This document shows positions 49,244 through 58,482 of a DNA stretch of 64,000 nucleotides, piece by piece. Each line of letters starts with the position of its first letter. Position 1 is the stretch's first letter. Below the pieces are notes generated by a model. That model was not told where the DNA came from, made no database searches, and was given only the letters and a program-made list of their open reading frames with translations. Origin of the DNA: Paracoccus aminovorans (lineage in GTDB: Bacteria > Pseudomonadota > Alphaproteobacteria > Rhodobacterales > Rhodobacteraceae); assembly GCF_001546115.1 (NCBI RefSeq), contig NZ_KQ955208.1, positions 1,257,005-1,321,004 on the forward strand, written 5' to 3'. The translations under genes were made by a program, and so were the position numbers.

Positions 49244-51162
49244 GCGCGCCTCTCCATCTGCGCCACGCCCAGCACCTCCAGCACCTTCGCCTCGATGTCC
49301 GGCGCCGACATGCGGGCGCAGCGATACATCGCCTCGGGCGAGGCGTGGTCGATGAAGGTGTCGGGCAGCACCATCTGGCGGAAGCGCAGCCCGCCGTCGA
49401 ACACGCCCTCGTCGGACAGCAGCTGCGCCACCAGCGAGCCGAAGCCGCCGACCGCGCCCTCTTCGATGGTGATCAGCGCCTCATGCGTGCGGGCCAGGCG
49501 CAGGATCAGCGCGCGGTCCAGCGGCTTGGCGAAGCGCGCGTCGACTACGGTGGGGGTGACGCCGCGCGCGGCCAGCGATTCGCGGGCGCGCATCACCTCG
49601 GCCAGGCGGGTGCCGAAGGACAGGATCGCGACGCGCTTGCCCTCGCAGATCACCCGGGCCTTGCCGATCTCCAGCGGAATGCCGCGCTCGGGCATCTCGA
49701 CGCCCATGCCCTCGCCGCGCGGATAGCGGAAGGCGATGGGGCCGTCGTCATGCGCGGCGGCCGTCGCGACCATATGCACCAGCTCGGCCTCGTCGGCGGC
49801 GGCCATCACCACGAAGCCGGGGAGATTCGCCAGGAAGGCAATGTCATAGGCGCCGGCATGAGTCGCACCATCGGCGCCGACCAGCCCGGCGCGGTCGATG
49901 GCAAAGCGCACCGGCAGCCGCTGGATCGCCACGTCATGCACCACCTGATCGTAGCCGCGCTGCAAAAAGGTCGAGTAGAGCGCACAGAAGGGTTTCATCC
50001 CGCCCGCCGCCAGCCCGGCCGAAAAGGTCACGGCATGTTGTTCCGCGATGCCCACGTCGAAGCAGCGGCGCGGGAAACGCTCGGCGAACAGGTTCAGCCC
50101 GGTGCCGTCCGGCATCGCCGCCGTCACGGCGACGATCTTGTCGTCGCGGCTGGCCTGGTCGACCAGGGCGCGGGCAAAGACCGAGGTATAGCTCGGCGCG
50201 TTCGATTTCGCCTTGGCCTGCGTGCCGGTCGCCACGTCGAATTTGGCGGTGGCATGGCCCTTGTCGGCGGCACGCTCGGCCGGGGCATAGCCCTTGCCCT
50301 TCCGGGTCACGGCATGGATCAGCACCGGACCGTCGGCGCGGGCCTTGACCGTGCGCAACAGCGGCAGAAGCTGGTCGAGGTCATGGCCATCGACCGGGCC
50401 GATATAGGAAAAGCCCAACTCCTCGAACAGCGTGCCGCCCACGGTCATGCCCTTCAGCATCTCCTTGGCGCGCTTGGCGCCTTCCTGCATCGGGCCGGGC
50501 AGCAGGCTGACGGCGCCCTTGGCGGCGGCCTTGAGATCCTGGAACGGGCCGCGGGTATAGAGCCGCGTCAGATAGGTCGAAAGCGCCCCGGTTGGGGGCG
50601 CAATGGACATCTCGTTGTCGTTCAGGATCACGAACAGCCGCTTGCCCAGATGGCCGGCGTTGTTCAGCGCCTCGAAGGCCATGCCGGCGCTCATGGCGCC
50701 GTCGCCGATCACCGCCACGGCGTCGCCGGGATCGCCGCCCAGTTCCCGCGCCATGGCAAAGCCCACGGCCGCGCTGATCGAGGTCGAACTGTGGCCGGCC
50801 CCGAACGGGTCATAGGCGCTTTCGCTGCGCTTGGTGAAGCCGGACAGCCCGCCCTCGGTGCGCAGGGTGCGGATGCGGTCGCGGCGCCCGGTCAGGATCT
50901 TGTGCGGATAGCACTGGTGGCCGACGTCCCAGATGATCTTGTCGCGCGGCGCGTCGAAGACGGCATGCAGCGCCACGGTCAGCTCGACCACGCCCAGGCC
51001 CGCGCCCAGGTGGCCGCCGGTGACCGAGACCGCGCTGATCGTCTCGGCGCGCAATTCCTCGGCCAGCTGCCGCAATTCGCGGTCGGTGAGCGCCTTCAGG
51101 TCCGAAGGCAGGGCCACCCGATCCAGCACGGGCGTTTTCGGGCGATGGTCGTCTTCGGTCAT
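49240..51162 (-). CDS. dxs: 1-deoxy-D-xylulose-5-phosphate synthase
   Basis: Dxs condenses pyruvate and glyceraldehyde-3-phosphate with thiamine diphosphate, the first MEP-pathway step. At 640 residues it shows [40 protein letters not shown] (ThDP/Mg site), [18 protein letters not shown] and [20 protein letters not shown] with the catalytic Glu. The order histone deacetylase-like, xseB, ispA, dxs on this strand is common in Rhodobacterales and puts isoprenoid genes together. Confidence 0.97.
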   Translation of the reverse strand: MTEDDHRPKTPVLDRVALPSDLKALTDRELRQLAEELRAETISAVSVTGGHLGAGLGVVELTVALHAVFDAPRDKIIWDVGHQCYPHKILTGRRDRIRTLRTEGGLSGFTKRSESAYDPFGAGHSSTSISAAVGFAMARELGGDPGDAVAVIGDGAMSAGMAFEALNNAGHLGKRLFVILNDNEMSIAPPTGALSTYLTRLYTRGPFQDLKAAAKGAVSLLPGPMQEGAKRAKEMLKGMTVGGTLFEELGFSYIGPVDGHDLDQLLPLLRTVKARADGPVLIHAVTRKGKGYAPAERAADKGHATAKFDVATGTQAKAKSNAPSYTSVFARALVDQASRDDKIVAVTAAMPDGTGLNLFAERFPRRCFDVGIAEQHAVTFSAGLAAGGMKPFCALYSTFLQRGYDQVVHDVAIQRLPVRFAIDRAGLVGADGATHAGAYDIAFLANLPGFVVMAAADEAELVHMVATAAAHDDGPIAFRYPRGEGMGVEMPERGIPLEIGKARVICEGKRVAILSFGTRLAEVMRARESLAARGVTPTVVDARFAKPLDRALILRLARTHEALITIEEGAVGGFGSLVAQLLSDEGVFDGGLRFRQMVLPDTFIDHASPEAMYRCARMSAPDIEAKVLEVLGVAQMERRA

Positions 51163-51186
51163 GGCTTGCCCCTTTCCGGGCGGGCT

Positions 51187-52050
51187 TCAGGCGTCGCGTT
51201 CGATAACGAAACGCGCGAGCTGTCGCAAGTTTCCGGCGAGTTCGCCATAGGGGTCCAGCGCCGCCTCGGCATGGCGCGCCAGCTTGCGGGCCTTGTCGCG
51301 CGCGCCCTCGAGCCCCAAGAGCGACACGAAGGTCGCCTTGTTGGCGGCGGAATCCTTGCCGGTGCGCTTGCCGGTCTCTTCCTCGTTGCCGGTCACGTCC
51401 AGGATGTCGTCCTGGATCTGGAAGGCCAGGCCCAGGTTCCTGGCATAGTCGGCCAGGGGCGCCGCATCCTCGCCCGCCATCACCGCCCCAGCGGTGGCCG
51501 AGAACTGGATCAGCGCGCCGGTCTTGGCGCCCTGCAACCGCTTGATCGCGACGATGTCCAGGGGCTCCAGCGCGGTCTCGGCGGCGATGTCCAGGGCCTG
51601 GCCCCAGACCATGCCGCGCGCGCCGATGGCCTCGGACAGGCCGCGCACCAGCGCCAGGCGCACCTCGGCCGAGCTGATCGCCGGATCGGTCAACAACCCG
51701 AAGGCCAGCGATTGCAGCGCGTCGCCGGCCAGGATCGCCGTCGCCTCGGACCATTGCACATGCACGGTCGGCAAGCCGCGGCGCAGGTCGTCGTCATCCA
51801 TCGCCGGCAGGTCGTCATGGACCAGGCTATAGGCATGCAGCGCCTCGACCGCCGCCGCCACGGGCAGCGATTCCTTGTCGCGCAAGCCGAACATCCGGGC
51901 CGATTCCATCACCAGCAGCGCCCGGATGCGCTTGCCGCCGATACAGGCATAGCGCATCGCGTCGGCCAGGTCGCCCGAAGGCAGGCCGGCCATGGCCTCT
52001 TGCAGCGCGGCCTGGACCTGCGCCTTCACATCCTCAAGGCGGTCCTGCAT
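51187..52050 (-). CDS. ispA: Polyprenyl synthetase (farnesyl diphosphate synthase type)
   Basis: The 287-residue enzyme makes C10-C15 prenyl diphosphates. The first Asp-rich motif is [16 protein letters not shown] and the second [18 protein letters not shown]; the residues before the first motif (ALHAYSL) fit a short-chain product. Also [16 protein letters not shown]. It begins within the end of xseB (TGATG) and precedes dxs by 24 nt. Confidence 0.94.
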   Translation of the reverse strand: MQDRLEDVKAQVQAALQEAMAGLPSGDLADAMRYACIGGKRIRALLVMESARMFGLRDKESLPVAAAVEALHAYSLVHDDLPAMDDDDLRRGLPTVHVQWSEATAILAGDALQSLAFGLLTDPAISSAEVRLALVRGLSEAIGARGMVWGQALDIAAETALEPLDIVAIKRLQGAKTGALIQFSATAGAVMAGEDAAPLADYARNLGLAFQIQDDILDVTGNEEETGKRTGKDSAANKATFVSLLGLEGARDKARKLARHAEAALDPYGELAGNLRQLARFVIERDA

Positions 52051-52286
52051 CACAGCCCCTCGACCGGCACGGTCCCGGTGGGCTGGCCGCCGGCGGCCAG
52101 GGTGATCTTCTCGACCCGCTCCTCGGCAGCGCGCAGCACCTTGTCGCAATGCGCGCGCAGCTTGGCGCCGCGTTCGTAAAGCGCGATGGATTCCTCCAGC
52201 GTGGCCTCGCCATGCTCCAGCCGGCCGACCGTGGCCTCAAGCTCCTTCATCGCCTCTTCAAAGGACATCATCTCGATCTCGGTCAC
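52050..52286 (-). CDS. xseB: Exodeoxyribonuclease VII small subunit
   Basis: XseB binds XseA to form exonuclease VII. The 78-residue protein has the family pattern MSFEEAMKELEATVGRLEHG and TLEESIALYERGAKLRAHCD, an all-helical hairpin. It sits between the histone deacetylase-like gene (4-nt overlap) and ispA, as usual in alphaproteobacteria; xseA is elsewhere. Confidence 0.96.
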   Translation of the reverse strand: MTEIEMMSFEEAMKELEATVGRLEHGEATLEESIALYERGAKLRAHCDKVLRAAEERVEKITLAAGGQPTGTVPVEGL

Positions 52287-53200
52287 GCGGCGGTCTCCCT
52301 CAGCACTGCGACATGGGCGCGCGCCGAGCGGCCCAAAGCGCCGAGATCATAGCCGCCTTCCAGCGCAGACACCACCGGGGCCGAACAGGCGGCGGCGGTA
52401 TCGCAGATCATCCTGGTAATGGCGGTGAAATCGCTTTCGTCCCACATCAGCCCGGCCAGCGGATCCTCGGCATGGGCATCGAAGCCGGCCGAGAGCAGAA
52501 TCAGCTGCGGCCGCCAGGCCTCGACCCGGCCGCAAAGCCCGCGCCAGATCGCGCGCGCCGCATCGCCGCCGCTGCCGGCAGCCAGCGGCACGTTCACCAC
52601 CTGGCCATGCGCCCCGGTCTCCGAGGCTGCCCCGGTGCCGGGGTAAAGCGGCGACTGGTGGGTCGAGACGAACAGCGCCCGCGCCTCGTCCCACAGCACG
52701 TCCTGGGTGCCATTGCCGTGATGCACGTCGAAATCCAGCACCGCCACGCGGTCCAGTCCGTGATGCTCCAGCGCCCGCTTCGCCCCGATCGCGACCGAGG
52801 ACAGGATGCAAAAGCCCATCGGCTTCATGCGCTCGGCATGATGGCCGGGCGGGCGCATGGCGACAAAGGCATTGGGCGCCTGTCCTGCCAGCACGGCATC
52901 GACGGCGGCGCAGACCCCGCCCGCGGCATGGCGCGCCGCCAGCAGGCTGCCCGGCGCCAGATAGGTGTCCGAATCCAGCATCGCCCAGCCCTCGGCCGGC
53001 TGCTTGCGGCGCAGCATGGCCAAGTATTCGGGCGGATGCGCGCGCAGCAGGTCGGCCGCGTCGGCCTCCGGTGCCATGCGCCGCTCCAGCGCCAGCCCCT
53101 CCAGGGCCGCCAGCACCGCATCCAGCCGCGCCACCTGCTCGGGGTGGCTCGGCGGCGTCACATGCGCCTGTGCCGAGGCATGGGTGTAAAGCAAGGTCAT
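52283..53200 (-). CDS. Histone deacetylase-family (acetylpolyamine amidohydrolase-like) protein
   Basis: The 305-residue zinc enzyme has AMRPPGHHAERMKPMGFCIL (His pair), VAVLDFDVHHGNGTQDVLWD, SAGFDAHAEDPLAGL and SALEGGYDLGAL, all Zn and catalytic sites of class II HDAC-like enzymes. In bacteria they remove acetyl groups from polyamines or lysines. The ATG at 53200 begins MTLLYTH, the true fold. It leads the operon before xseB. Confidence 0.9.
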   Translation of the reverse strand: MTLLYTHASAQAHVTPPSHPEQVARLDAVLAALEGLALERRMAPEADAADLLRAHPPEYLAMLRRKQPAEGWAMLDSDTYLAPGSLLAARHAAGGVCAAVDAVLAGQAPNAFVAMRPPGHHAERMKPMGFCILSSVAIGAKRALEHHGLDRVAVLDFDVHHGNGTQDVLWDEARALFVSTHQSPLYPGTGAASETGAHGQVVNVPLAAGSGGDAARAIWRGLCGRVEAWRPQLILLSAGFDAHAEDPLAGLMWDESDFTAITRMICDTAAACSAPVVSALEGGYDLGALGRSARAHVAVLRETAA

Positions 53201-53300
53201 CGGCCCAAGGATTATGTGCCGCCCCGCGCCCCGGCAAGCAAATGTTCCGCGAGCTGCCGAAATCGACGCCCCGGGCGGAACCGCCGCCGCCAAGTCGCAT

Positions 53301-53325
53301 TCTCTTTTGTGCCAAATATCCTCGG
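53301..53325 (-). repeat. Dispersed repeat copy 4
   Basis: On the minus strand GAGGATATTTGGCACAAAAG, followed by AGA, shares the TATTTGG...AAAG core with copies at 30173, 30230 and 36696. It lies downstream of mtaB, next to a GC hairpin. Confidence 0.45.
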
Positions 53326-53329
53326 GGGT

Positions 53330-53350
53330 CCGGGGGCAGACAGCCCCCGG
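53330..53350 (-). terminator. GC hairpin after mtaB
   Basis: CCGGGGGC and GCCCCCGG form a perfect 8-bp stem with a 5-nt loop, 16 nt past the mtaB stop, followed on the minus strand by ACCCCCGAGGATATTTGG. No long T-run; probable terminator. Confidence 0.5.
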
Positions 53351-53365
53351 CGCGACGGCGAAGGA

Positions 53366-54628
53366 TCAGGCCGTCAGCCGCTGCCCGTCATGCCCGGCCA
53401 TGCGCAATTCGACCAGCGTGCCCTCGGGCATGTCGCGGTCGAAAGCCACCTCGGTGAAATGCTCGGTCCGCCCCAGGCGCGGACCCTCGGTCAGCACCAT
53501 GCGCCGCTGCCCGACCTCCGAGCCCAGATGCCGCAGCAGCGCCGCGTCGCCCTCGGCCCGCAGCCGGGCGGCCCGCTCCTTGATCGCCGGTCCCGGCACG
53601 CGCGGCATCCGCGCCGCCGGCGTGCCCTTCCTCGCCGAATAGGGGAACACATGCAGGAAGGTCAGCCCGCAATCGCCGACCAGCTTCAGGCTGTTTTCGA
53701 ACATCGCCTCAGTCTCGGTCGGGAAGCCGGCGATGATGTCGGCGCCGAAGACGATTCCCGGCCGCAGCTTGCGGGCCTCCTCGCAGAAGCGGATGGCGTC
53801 GTCGCGCAGGTGCCGGCGCTTCATCCGCTTCAGGATCATGTCGTCGCCGGCCTGCAGGGACAGGTGCAGATGCGGCATCAGCCGCGGCTCGCTGGCGATG
53901 GCCAGCATCAGGTTCTCATCCGCCTCGATCGAGTCGATGCTGGAGATCCGCAGCCGCGGCAGGTCCGGCACCAGCCGCAGGATGCGCATCACCAGATCGC
54001 CCAGCCGCGGCGTCCCCGGCAGGTCGGCGCCCCAAGAGGTCAGGTCGACACCGGTCAGCACCACCTCGTTGAAGCCGCGATCCCGCAGCCGCTTGATCTG
54101 GTCCACCACCACCCCCGCCGGCACGGAGCGCGAATTGCCGCGGCCATAGGGAATGATGCAGAAGGTGCAGCGATGGTCGCAGCCGTTCTGCACCTGCACA
54201 TAGGCGCGATGCCGGCCGAAGCCGTCGATCAGGTGGCCGGCGGTTTCCTTGACCGACATGATGTCGTCGACCTGCACCTTCTCGGTCGCGCCGATCAGGT
54301 CGGGGGCCTGCATGCGCTGCCAGGTCTCGGGCAGCATCTTTTCGTGGTTGCCGATGACCCGGCTGACCTCGGCCATGGCGGCGAAGGTCTCGGGCTCGGT
54401 CTGGGCCGCGCAGCCGGTGACGATGACCGGGGCGCCGGGGTTCTCGCGCGCCAGCCGGCGGATCTCCTGCCGGGCCTTGCGCACCGCCTCGGCCGTCACC
54501 GCGCAGGTGTTCACGATCACCGCGCCGGACAGCCCGGCGCTTTCCGCCATCTCGCGCATCGCCTCGGTCTCATAGGCGTTCAGCCGGCAGCCGAGGGTGG
54601 CGAACACGGGCGCCTTCAGATCCTTCAT
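53366..54628 (-). CDS. mtaB: tRNA t6A37 methylthiotransferase MtaB
   Basis: MtaB is a radical-SAM enzyme that turns t6A37 into ms2t6A, using the t6A product to which the Sua5 at 13562 contributes. The 420-residue protein has the UPF0004 cysteines (TLGCRLNAYETE, VNTCAVTAEA, VTGCAAQTEPE) for one Fe-S cluster and the radical-SAM CxxxCxxC in NGCDHRCTFCIIPYGRG. A TRAM-like C-terminal end follows. It overlaps dapF by 4 nt. Confidence 0.94.
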   Translation of the reverse strand: MKDLKAPVFATLGCRLNAYETEAMREMAESAGLSGAVIVNTCAVTAEAVRKARQEIRRLARENPGAPVIVTGCAAQTEPETFAAMAEVSRVIGNHEKMLPETWQRMQAPDLIGATEKVQVDDIMSVKETAGHLIDGFGRHRAYVQVQNGCDHRCTFCIIPYGRGNSRSVPAGVVVDQIKRLRDRGFNEVVLTGVDLTSWGADLPGTPRLGDLVMRILRLVPDLPRLRISSIDSIEADENLMLAIASEPRLMPHLHLSLQAGDDMILKRMKRRHLRDDAIRFCEEARKLRPGIVFGADIIAGFPTETEAMFENSLKLVGDCGLTFLHVFPYSARKGTPAARMPRVPGPAIKERAARLRAEGDAALLRHLGSEVGQRRMVLTEGPRLGRTEHFTEVAFDRDMPEGTLVELRMAGHDGQRLTA

Positions 54629-55440
54629 CCGCGCCAGACCCCGTCGAAGACATGCGCGGTCGGGCCGGTCATCCAGACCCCGTCCTCACGCCAGTCGATT
54701 TCCAGTTGCCCGCCGGGGACGTTCACCTTGACCCGGCGCCCGGTCAGCCCGCGCCGCGCCGCCGCCACCACCGCCGCGCAGGAGCACGAGCCCGAGGCCA
54801 GCGTGATGCCGGTGCCGCGTTCCCAGATACGCAGGATGATCTCGCTGTCCGAGACGACCTGCACGAGTTCGACATTGGCGCGCTGCGGGTAGAGCGGGTG
54901 ATGCTCATGCAGGGGGCCGAAGCGTTCCAGCTCGACCGCCGCGGCGTCGGGCACGAAGAAGGTCATATGCGGATTGCCCATGCCGGTCGCCACCGGATCG
55001 CCCGCGATCGGCAGGTGCAGCAGGTCGACATCCTCGGCCAGCGGGATCCGCGCCCAGTCCAGCACTGGCGCGCCCATATTGACGCGGGTCAGGCGGTTGC
55101 CCGCATCCTCGGCCAACAGCACGGCATGGTCGGTGGCCAGCCGCAGCGCCGAAGCGCCCGATTCGTCCATCAGGAAACGCGCCACGCAGCGCGTGGCATT
55201 GCCGCAGGCCGCCGAGCGCGAGCCGTCCGCATTGAAGAACACCAGCCGCGCATCGGCATTCTCGCCGGGCAGGATGACGGCCAGCTGGTCGAATCCGACG
55301 CCGCGATGGCGGTCGGCCATGGCGGCGACGACACCGCCCTCGGGCAGGAGGCCCGTGCCGCGCGCGTCGAGAACGACGAAATCATTGCCGAGCCCATGCA
55401 TCTTCATGAAAGGCAGGCCGGGGTTTTGCTGGTGTTCCAT
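54625..55440 (-). CDS. dapF: Diaminopimelate epimerase
   Basis: DapF interconverts LL- and meso-diaminopimelate for lysine and cell wall, using two cysteines. The 271-residue protein has FMKMHGLGNDFVVLDARGTG and the first catalytic Cys in AACGNATRCVARFL. Around the second site it reads ERGTGITLASGSCSCAAVVA where E. coli has ACGSGAC, so Ser stands at the usual Cys. Cys occurs 3 and 5 residues later. It may be a subgroup variant or work differently. It overlaps mtaB by 4 nt. Confidence 0.88.
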   Translation of the reverse strand: MEHQQNPGLPFMKMHGLGNDFVVLDARGTGLLPEGGVVAAMADRHRGVGFDQLAVILPGENADARLVFFNADGSRSAACGNATRCVARFLMDESGASALRLATDHAVLLAEDAGNRLTRVNMGAPVLDWARIPLAEDVDLLHLPIAGDPVATGMGNPHMTFFVPDAAAVELERFGPLHEHHPLYPQRANVELVQVVSDSEIILRIWERGTGITLASGSCSCAAVVAAARRGLTGRRVKVNVPGGQLEIDWREDGVWMTGPTAHVFDGVWRG

Positions 55441-55537
55441 GAAAGCCCTTTACGCCCGCCGCGAAGTTTTTGCCAGAGGCGGCGTTTTTTCCGCTTGACC
55501 CCACCCGCCGCCGACCGTAGTTAGCCCCCCGTGCGAT

Positions 55538-55613
55538 GGGCCCGTAGCTCAGTTGGTAGAGCAACTGACTTTTAATCAGTGGGTCACAGGTTCGAATCCT
55601 GTCGGGCTCACCA
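55538..55613 (+). tRNA. tRNA-Lys (anticodon TTT)
   Basis: The 76-nt plus-strand gene has acceptor GGGCCCG paired with CGGGCTC (one G-T), D-arm AGCTCAGTTGGTAGAGC, anticodon stem ACTGA/TCAGT around CTTTTAA (anticodon TTT), T-arm CACAGGTTCGAATCCTGT and encoded CCA. A weak hairpin follows at 55646-55666. Confidence 0.96.
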
Positions 55614-55645
55614 CTGAACTTCCTTACATGACAAGCGGTTACGAT

Positions 55646-55666
55646 AAACTGCCTGCGAGGCGGTTT
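55646..55666 (+). terminator. Possible weak terminator after tRNA-Lys
   Basis: AAACTGCC and GGCGGTTT pair over 8 bp with one G-T and a 5-nt loop, 33 nt past the CCA; the stem itself ends in TTT but no further T-run follows. Confidence 0.3.
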
Positions 55667-55720
55667 CGGCGCTAACGATGTGCCAGCGGACATTTTCACG
55701 GTGATGCGCTTGGCTCGAAT

Positions 55721-55870
55721 CTATCGCCAGCGCGCCGCGCGCCAACGGGCGGCGATAGCCTCGGCCTCGTCGCAAAACCAGCGCTCGCCCTTGCTTAGGC
55801 CCGGCGACCAGGGGCGTGTGATAGATTCGTTCGCCCTTGTTGAAGATGTTGCCCTTGATCGGGCAGCCAT
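55721..55870 (-). pseudogene. Remnant of a nuclease-like gene C-terminus (frameshifted)
   Basis: In one minus-strand frame 55865-55812 reads CPIKGNIFNKGERIYHTP; in another 55807-55724 reads SPGLSKGERWFCDEAEAIAA and then RWRAARWR and a stop. Together they match the CPIKGN...GERIYH...GERWFC.E.EA..A.WR tail common in staphylococcal-nuclease-like proteins of alphaproteobacteria, with a frameshift and a short deletion between. No N-terminal nuclease domain is found upstream. It lies just downstream of a tRNA gene, as insertion scars often do. The region from 55614 to 56095 holds no other supported gene. Confidence 0.5.
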
Positions 55871-56095
55871 CGCCCAGCGGTCGCGGAAGACATTGCCTCG
55901 ATGGATCACAGTCCATACGTCAAACCGGACCGCTCGGACGGGGACAGTCAGCATTCGAAGGCAAAGCTGCTTCAACGCTTCACGACGACCTGCTCGATGG
56001 CGCGCTGGCCCGCGACGACGACCGGCTCCCTGACAGAAGCGGTTGCGATTCGGCCCGGCTCCGAGCGCGCGGGGTTGGTCGGCCGGCCGCTGCCG

Positions 56096-56332
56096 TCAGA
56101 ACGCCTTGAAGGTCATCGTGGTTAGCGTGCGCACGATGTCCGGGATGTCGAACAGGTTTTCCGACAGGAAATGGCCCACGTCCTTGTCCTCGGGGACATA
56201 GATCTTGGCCAGCAGGTCGTATTCGCCCGAGGTCGAGTAGAGCTCACTGACGATCTCGCGGTCATAGATCGCGTCGGCGACCTCATAGGTCTTGCCGGGG
56301 GTGCAACGGAACTGGACGAAAACCGGGCGCAT
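56096..56332 (-). CDS. Stand-alone Lrp/AsnC ligand-binding (RAM) domain protein
   Basis: The 78-residue protein lacks an HTH but matches the C-terminal RAM domain of Lrp regulators: RPVFVQFRCTPGKTYEVADA and YSTSGEYDLLAKIYVPEDKD. Such stand-alone domains form octamers and may bind amino acids or cap full Lrp proteins. It follows the MATE gene by 31 nt on the same strand and is probably co-transcribed. Alternatively it could be a stress-response dimeric barrel of like size, but the pattern favours RAM. Confidence 0.88.
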   Translation of the reverse strand: MRPVFVQFRCTPGKTYEVADAIYDREIVSELYSTSGEYDLLAKIYVPEDKDVGHFLSENLFDIPDIVRTLTTMTFKAF

Positions 56333-56363
56333 GAGCGGGCCTCCTGACTTCTGCGGCGGCAGG

Positions 56364-57740
56364 TTAGACCGCGGGCGCCGCGCGGGTCCAGTCCCCGCGG
56401 CGCAAGCCCAGCCAGAAACGCCGCATCAACAGCACCGCCGCAAAGCTGAGACCCGCGACCAGACCCAGCCACAGCCCCGCCGGCCCCAGCCCGGCCGGAA
56501 AGGCCAGGCCCCAGGCGACCGGAATGCCGACCAGCCAATAGCTGATGCCGGCGATGACCATGGGCACGCGGGTGTCCTGCACGCCGCGCAACAGCCCCAG
56601 CCCGATCACCTGCATCGCGTCCATCAACTGGAACAGGCCGGCATAGAACAGCAGCCCCGCCGCCAGGGTGACGATGGCCGGCGTCTCGGGGTGGGTGGCG
56701 TCGAGGTAGAGCCCGACCAGCTGCCGCGGGAACAGCTCGAACGCCGCCACCGCCAGCAGCGCCCAGACCGCCGAGACCGCGGTCACCGTCACCGCCGCGT
56801 CGCGCATCCAGGCCGCGTCGCCGCGCCCCTTGGCCTGGCCCACGCGCACCGTCGCGGCGTTGGACATGCCGAGATGCAGCATGAAGGTCAGCGAGGCGAG
56901 CTGCAGCGCGATGCCATGTGCCGCAAGCTCGCGCGTGCCGATCCAGCCCATCATCACGTTCGAGCCGACGAAAAGCCCGCCCTCGGCCACCATGGTCAGG
57001 CCGATGGGCATGCCCAGCAGGAAGACCTGACGCATCGCCACCCAGTCCGGGCGCCAGAAGCGCTGGAACAGGTGGTATTTGCGGGCGGCGGGCAGCCAGG
57101 CGGCATAGGCAACGATGGCGAGAAGCTGGCTGAACTGCACGATCACGGCGGCGATGGCGGCGCCGCGCACGCCCAGCTCGGGCGCGCCGAGGTTGCCAAA
57201 GATCAGCACCCAGTTCAGCGCGATGACCAGCGGCAGGCCGGCCAGCGTGATCCACAGCACGACCTGCGTGCGCTCCATCGCGGCAAGATAGCTGTTCAGC
57301 GTCAGCTGGCACAGCACGGCGATGAGGCCGATGCCCTCGATGCGCAGATAGTCCTGGCCCAGCCGGGCCACCTCGGGCGCCTGGCCCAAGGCCAGCAGGA
57401 TGGGGCCGGAATGCCACAGCGCGGGCAGCATCAGCACCGCGAAGACGATCGAGAGCCACAGCGCCATGCGGGCGGCGCGGCGCACCTCGACCTCGTCGCC
57501 GCGGGCGATGGCGGCGGCGATCAGGCCCATGACGCCGATGCCGAAGCCCATGCCCAGGAAGAACAGGATGTTGAAGAAGCTGACCGCGATCACCAGCGCC
57601 GCCAGCTCGGTCACGCCATACCAGCCCATCATCACCGTATCGGCGACATGGATGGCCATGCGCGCGAGGTGGCTGCCGACCAGCGGCAGACCCAGCGCCA
57701 GCGTGGCGCGCAGATGCGGGGCGTAACGGGCGATCGTCAT
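56364..57740 (-). CDS. MATE-family efflux transporter
   Basis: The 458-residue protein has about twelve helices in two halves, LALGLPLVGSHLARMAIHVA at the start and GLFVGSNVMMGWIGTRELAA at the half-way point, as in NorM-type cation-coupled drug exporters. MTIARYAPH at 57740 begins the first helix; a longer upstream frame is Arg/Pro-rich shadow. It lies between the L,D-transpeptidase and the RAM protein on the same strand. Substrate unknown. Confidence 0.9.
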   Translation of the reverse strand: MTIARYAPHLRATLALGLPLVGSHLARMAIHVADTVMMGWYGVTELAALVIAVSFFNILFFLGMGFGIGVMGLIAAAIARGDEVEVRRAARMALWLSIVFAVLMLPALWHSGPILLALGQAPEVARLGQDYLRIEGIGLIAVLCQLTLNSYLAAMERTQVVLWITLAGLPLVIALNWVLIFGNLGAPELGVRGAAIAAVIVQFSQLLAIVAYAAWLPAARKYHLFQRFWRPDWVAMRQVFLLGMPIGLTMVAEGGLFVGSNVMMGWIGTRELAAHGIALQLASLTFMLHLGMSNAATVRVGQAKGRGDAAWMRDAAVTVTAVSAVWALLAVAAFELFPRQLVGLYLDATHPETPAIVTLAAGLLFYAGLFQLMDAMQVIGLGLLRGVQDTRVPMVIAGISYWLVGIPVAWGLAFPAGLGPAGLWLGLVAGLSFAAVLLMRRFWLGLRRGDWTRAAPAV

Positions 57741-57840
57741 GGCTCCTGCCTTATCGCCGGGCAGTCGGGGCGGCAAGATGTCTGGACATATTTGCCGCGA
57801 CGGCAGGCTTCGGGCCGGATCTCGCCCCCCCCGCCGGCCG

Positions 57841-58482
57841 TCAAGGCCGGATCTCGACCTCGGTGCCGATGGCGGCATGGGCGAAGATCTCCTCGATCTC
57901 GGCATTGGTGATGGCGATGCAGCCGGCGGTCCAGTCGCCCTTGACCTTGTAGCCGTCGGGCACCTGGTTCGGCTGGCCGTGGATCATGATGTCGCCGCCC
58001 GGGTCGTAGCCGCCGCGCCGCGCCGCCTCGCGGTGGTGGCGCTGCGGATAGTCGAGGCCCAGCGACAGGTGATAGGCGCTTTGCCGGTTCACCCGGTCGA
58101 TGCGGAAGATGCCCTCGGGGGTGCGGCCGTCGCCCTGGCGGCTCTTGTCGCCCTCGGGCGCGAAACCCAGCGCGATGCGGAAGCTTCGCGGCCCGCCCTG
58201 GCGTTGCCAGACGGTCATGCGGCGGGCGGATTTCTCGACCAGGATGCGCGCGACGGGCGAGGCGATGGGCGCCTCGGGCCGCGCGGGCGGGCGCGGCAGG
58301 ATCGGCGGCAGCCTGGGCAGGCGCCATTCCGGCAACCGCCAGTCCGGCAGGCGCGGCCAGTGCCAGCCCTGCGCCGGGGGCGGCACCTGCGGCGGCACGG
58401 GCTGCGGCGCCCAAAGCACCCACAGCCCCCAGACCAGCGCCGCCAGGCAGAGCGCCGAGAAAAGCCCGCCCAGCCGCTTCAT
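57841..58482 (-). CDS. L,D-transpeptidase (YkuD domain)
   Basis: A 213-residue enzyme with one N-terminal helix (GGLFSALCLAALVWGLWVLW), a Pro-rich periplasmic linker, and a YkuD domain: GDIMIHGQPNQVPDGYK then GDWTAGCIAITNAEIEEIF, the HG and S/T-x-G-C catalytic pattern with the nucleophilic cysteine. It forms 3-3 peptidoglycan cross-links or anchors proteins. Its ATG overlaps the aminotransferase stop by 4 nt. Confidence 0.9.
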   Translation of the reverse strand: MKRLGGLFSALCLAALVWGLWVLWAPQPVPPQVPPPAQGWHWPRLPDWRLPEWRLPRLPPILPRPPARPEAPIASPVARILVEKSARRMTVWQRQGGPRSFRIALGFAPEGDKSRQGDGRTPEGIFRIDRVNRQSAYHLSLGLDYPQRHHREAARRGGYDPGGDIMIHGQPNQVPDGYKVKGDWTAGCIAITNAEIEEIFAHAAIGTEVEIRP

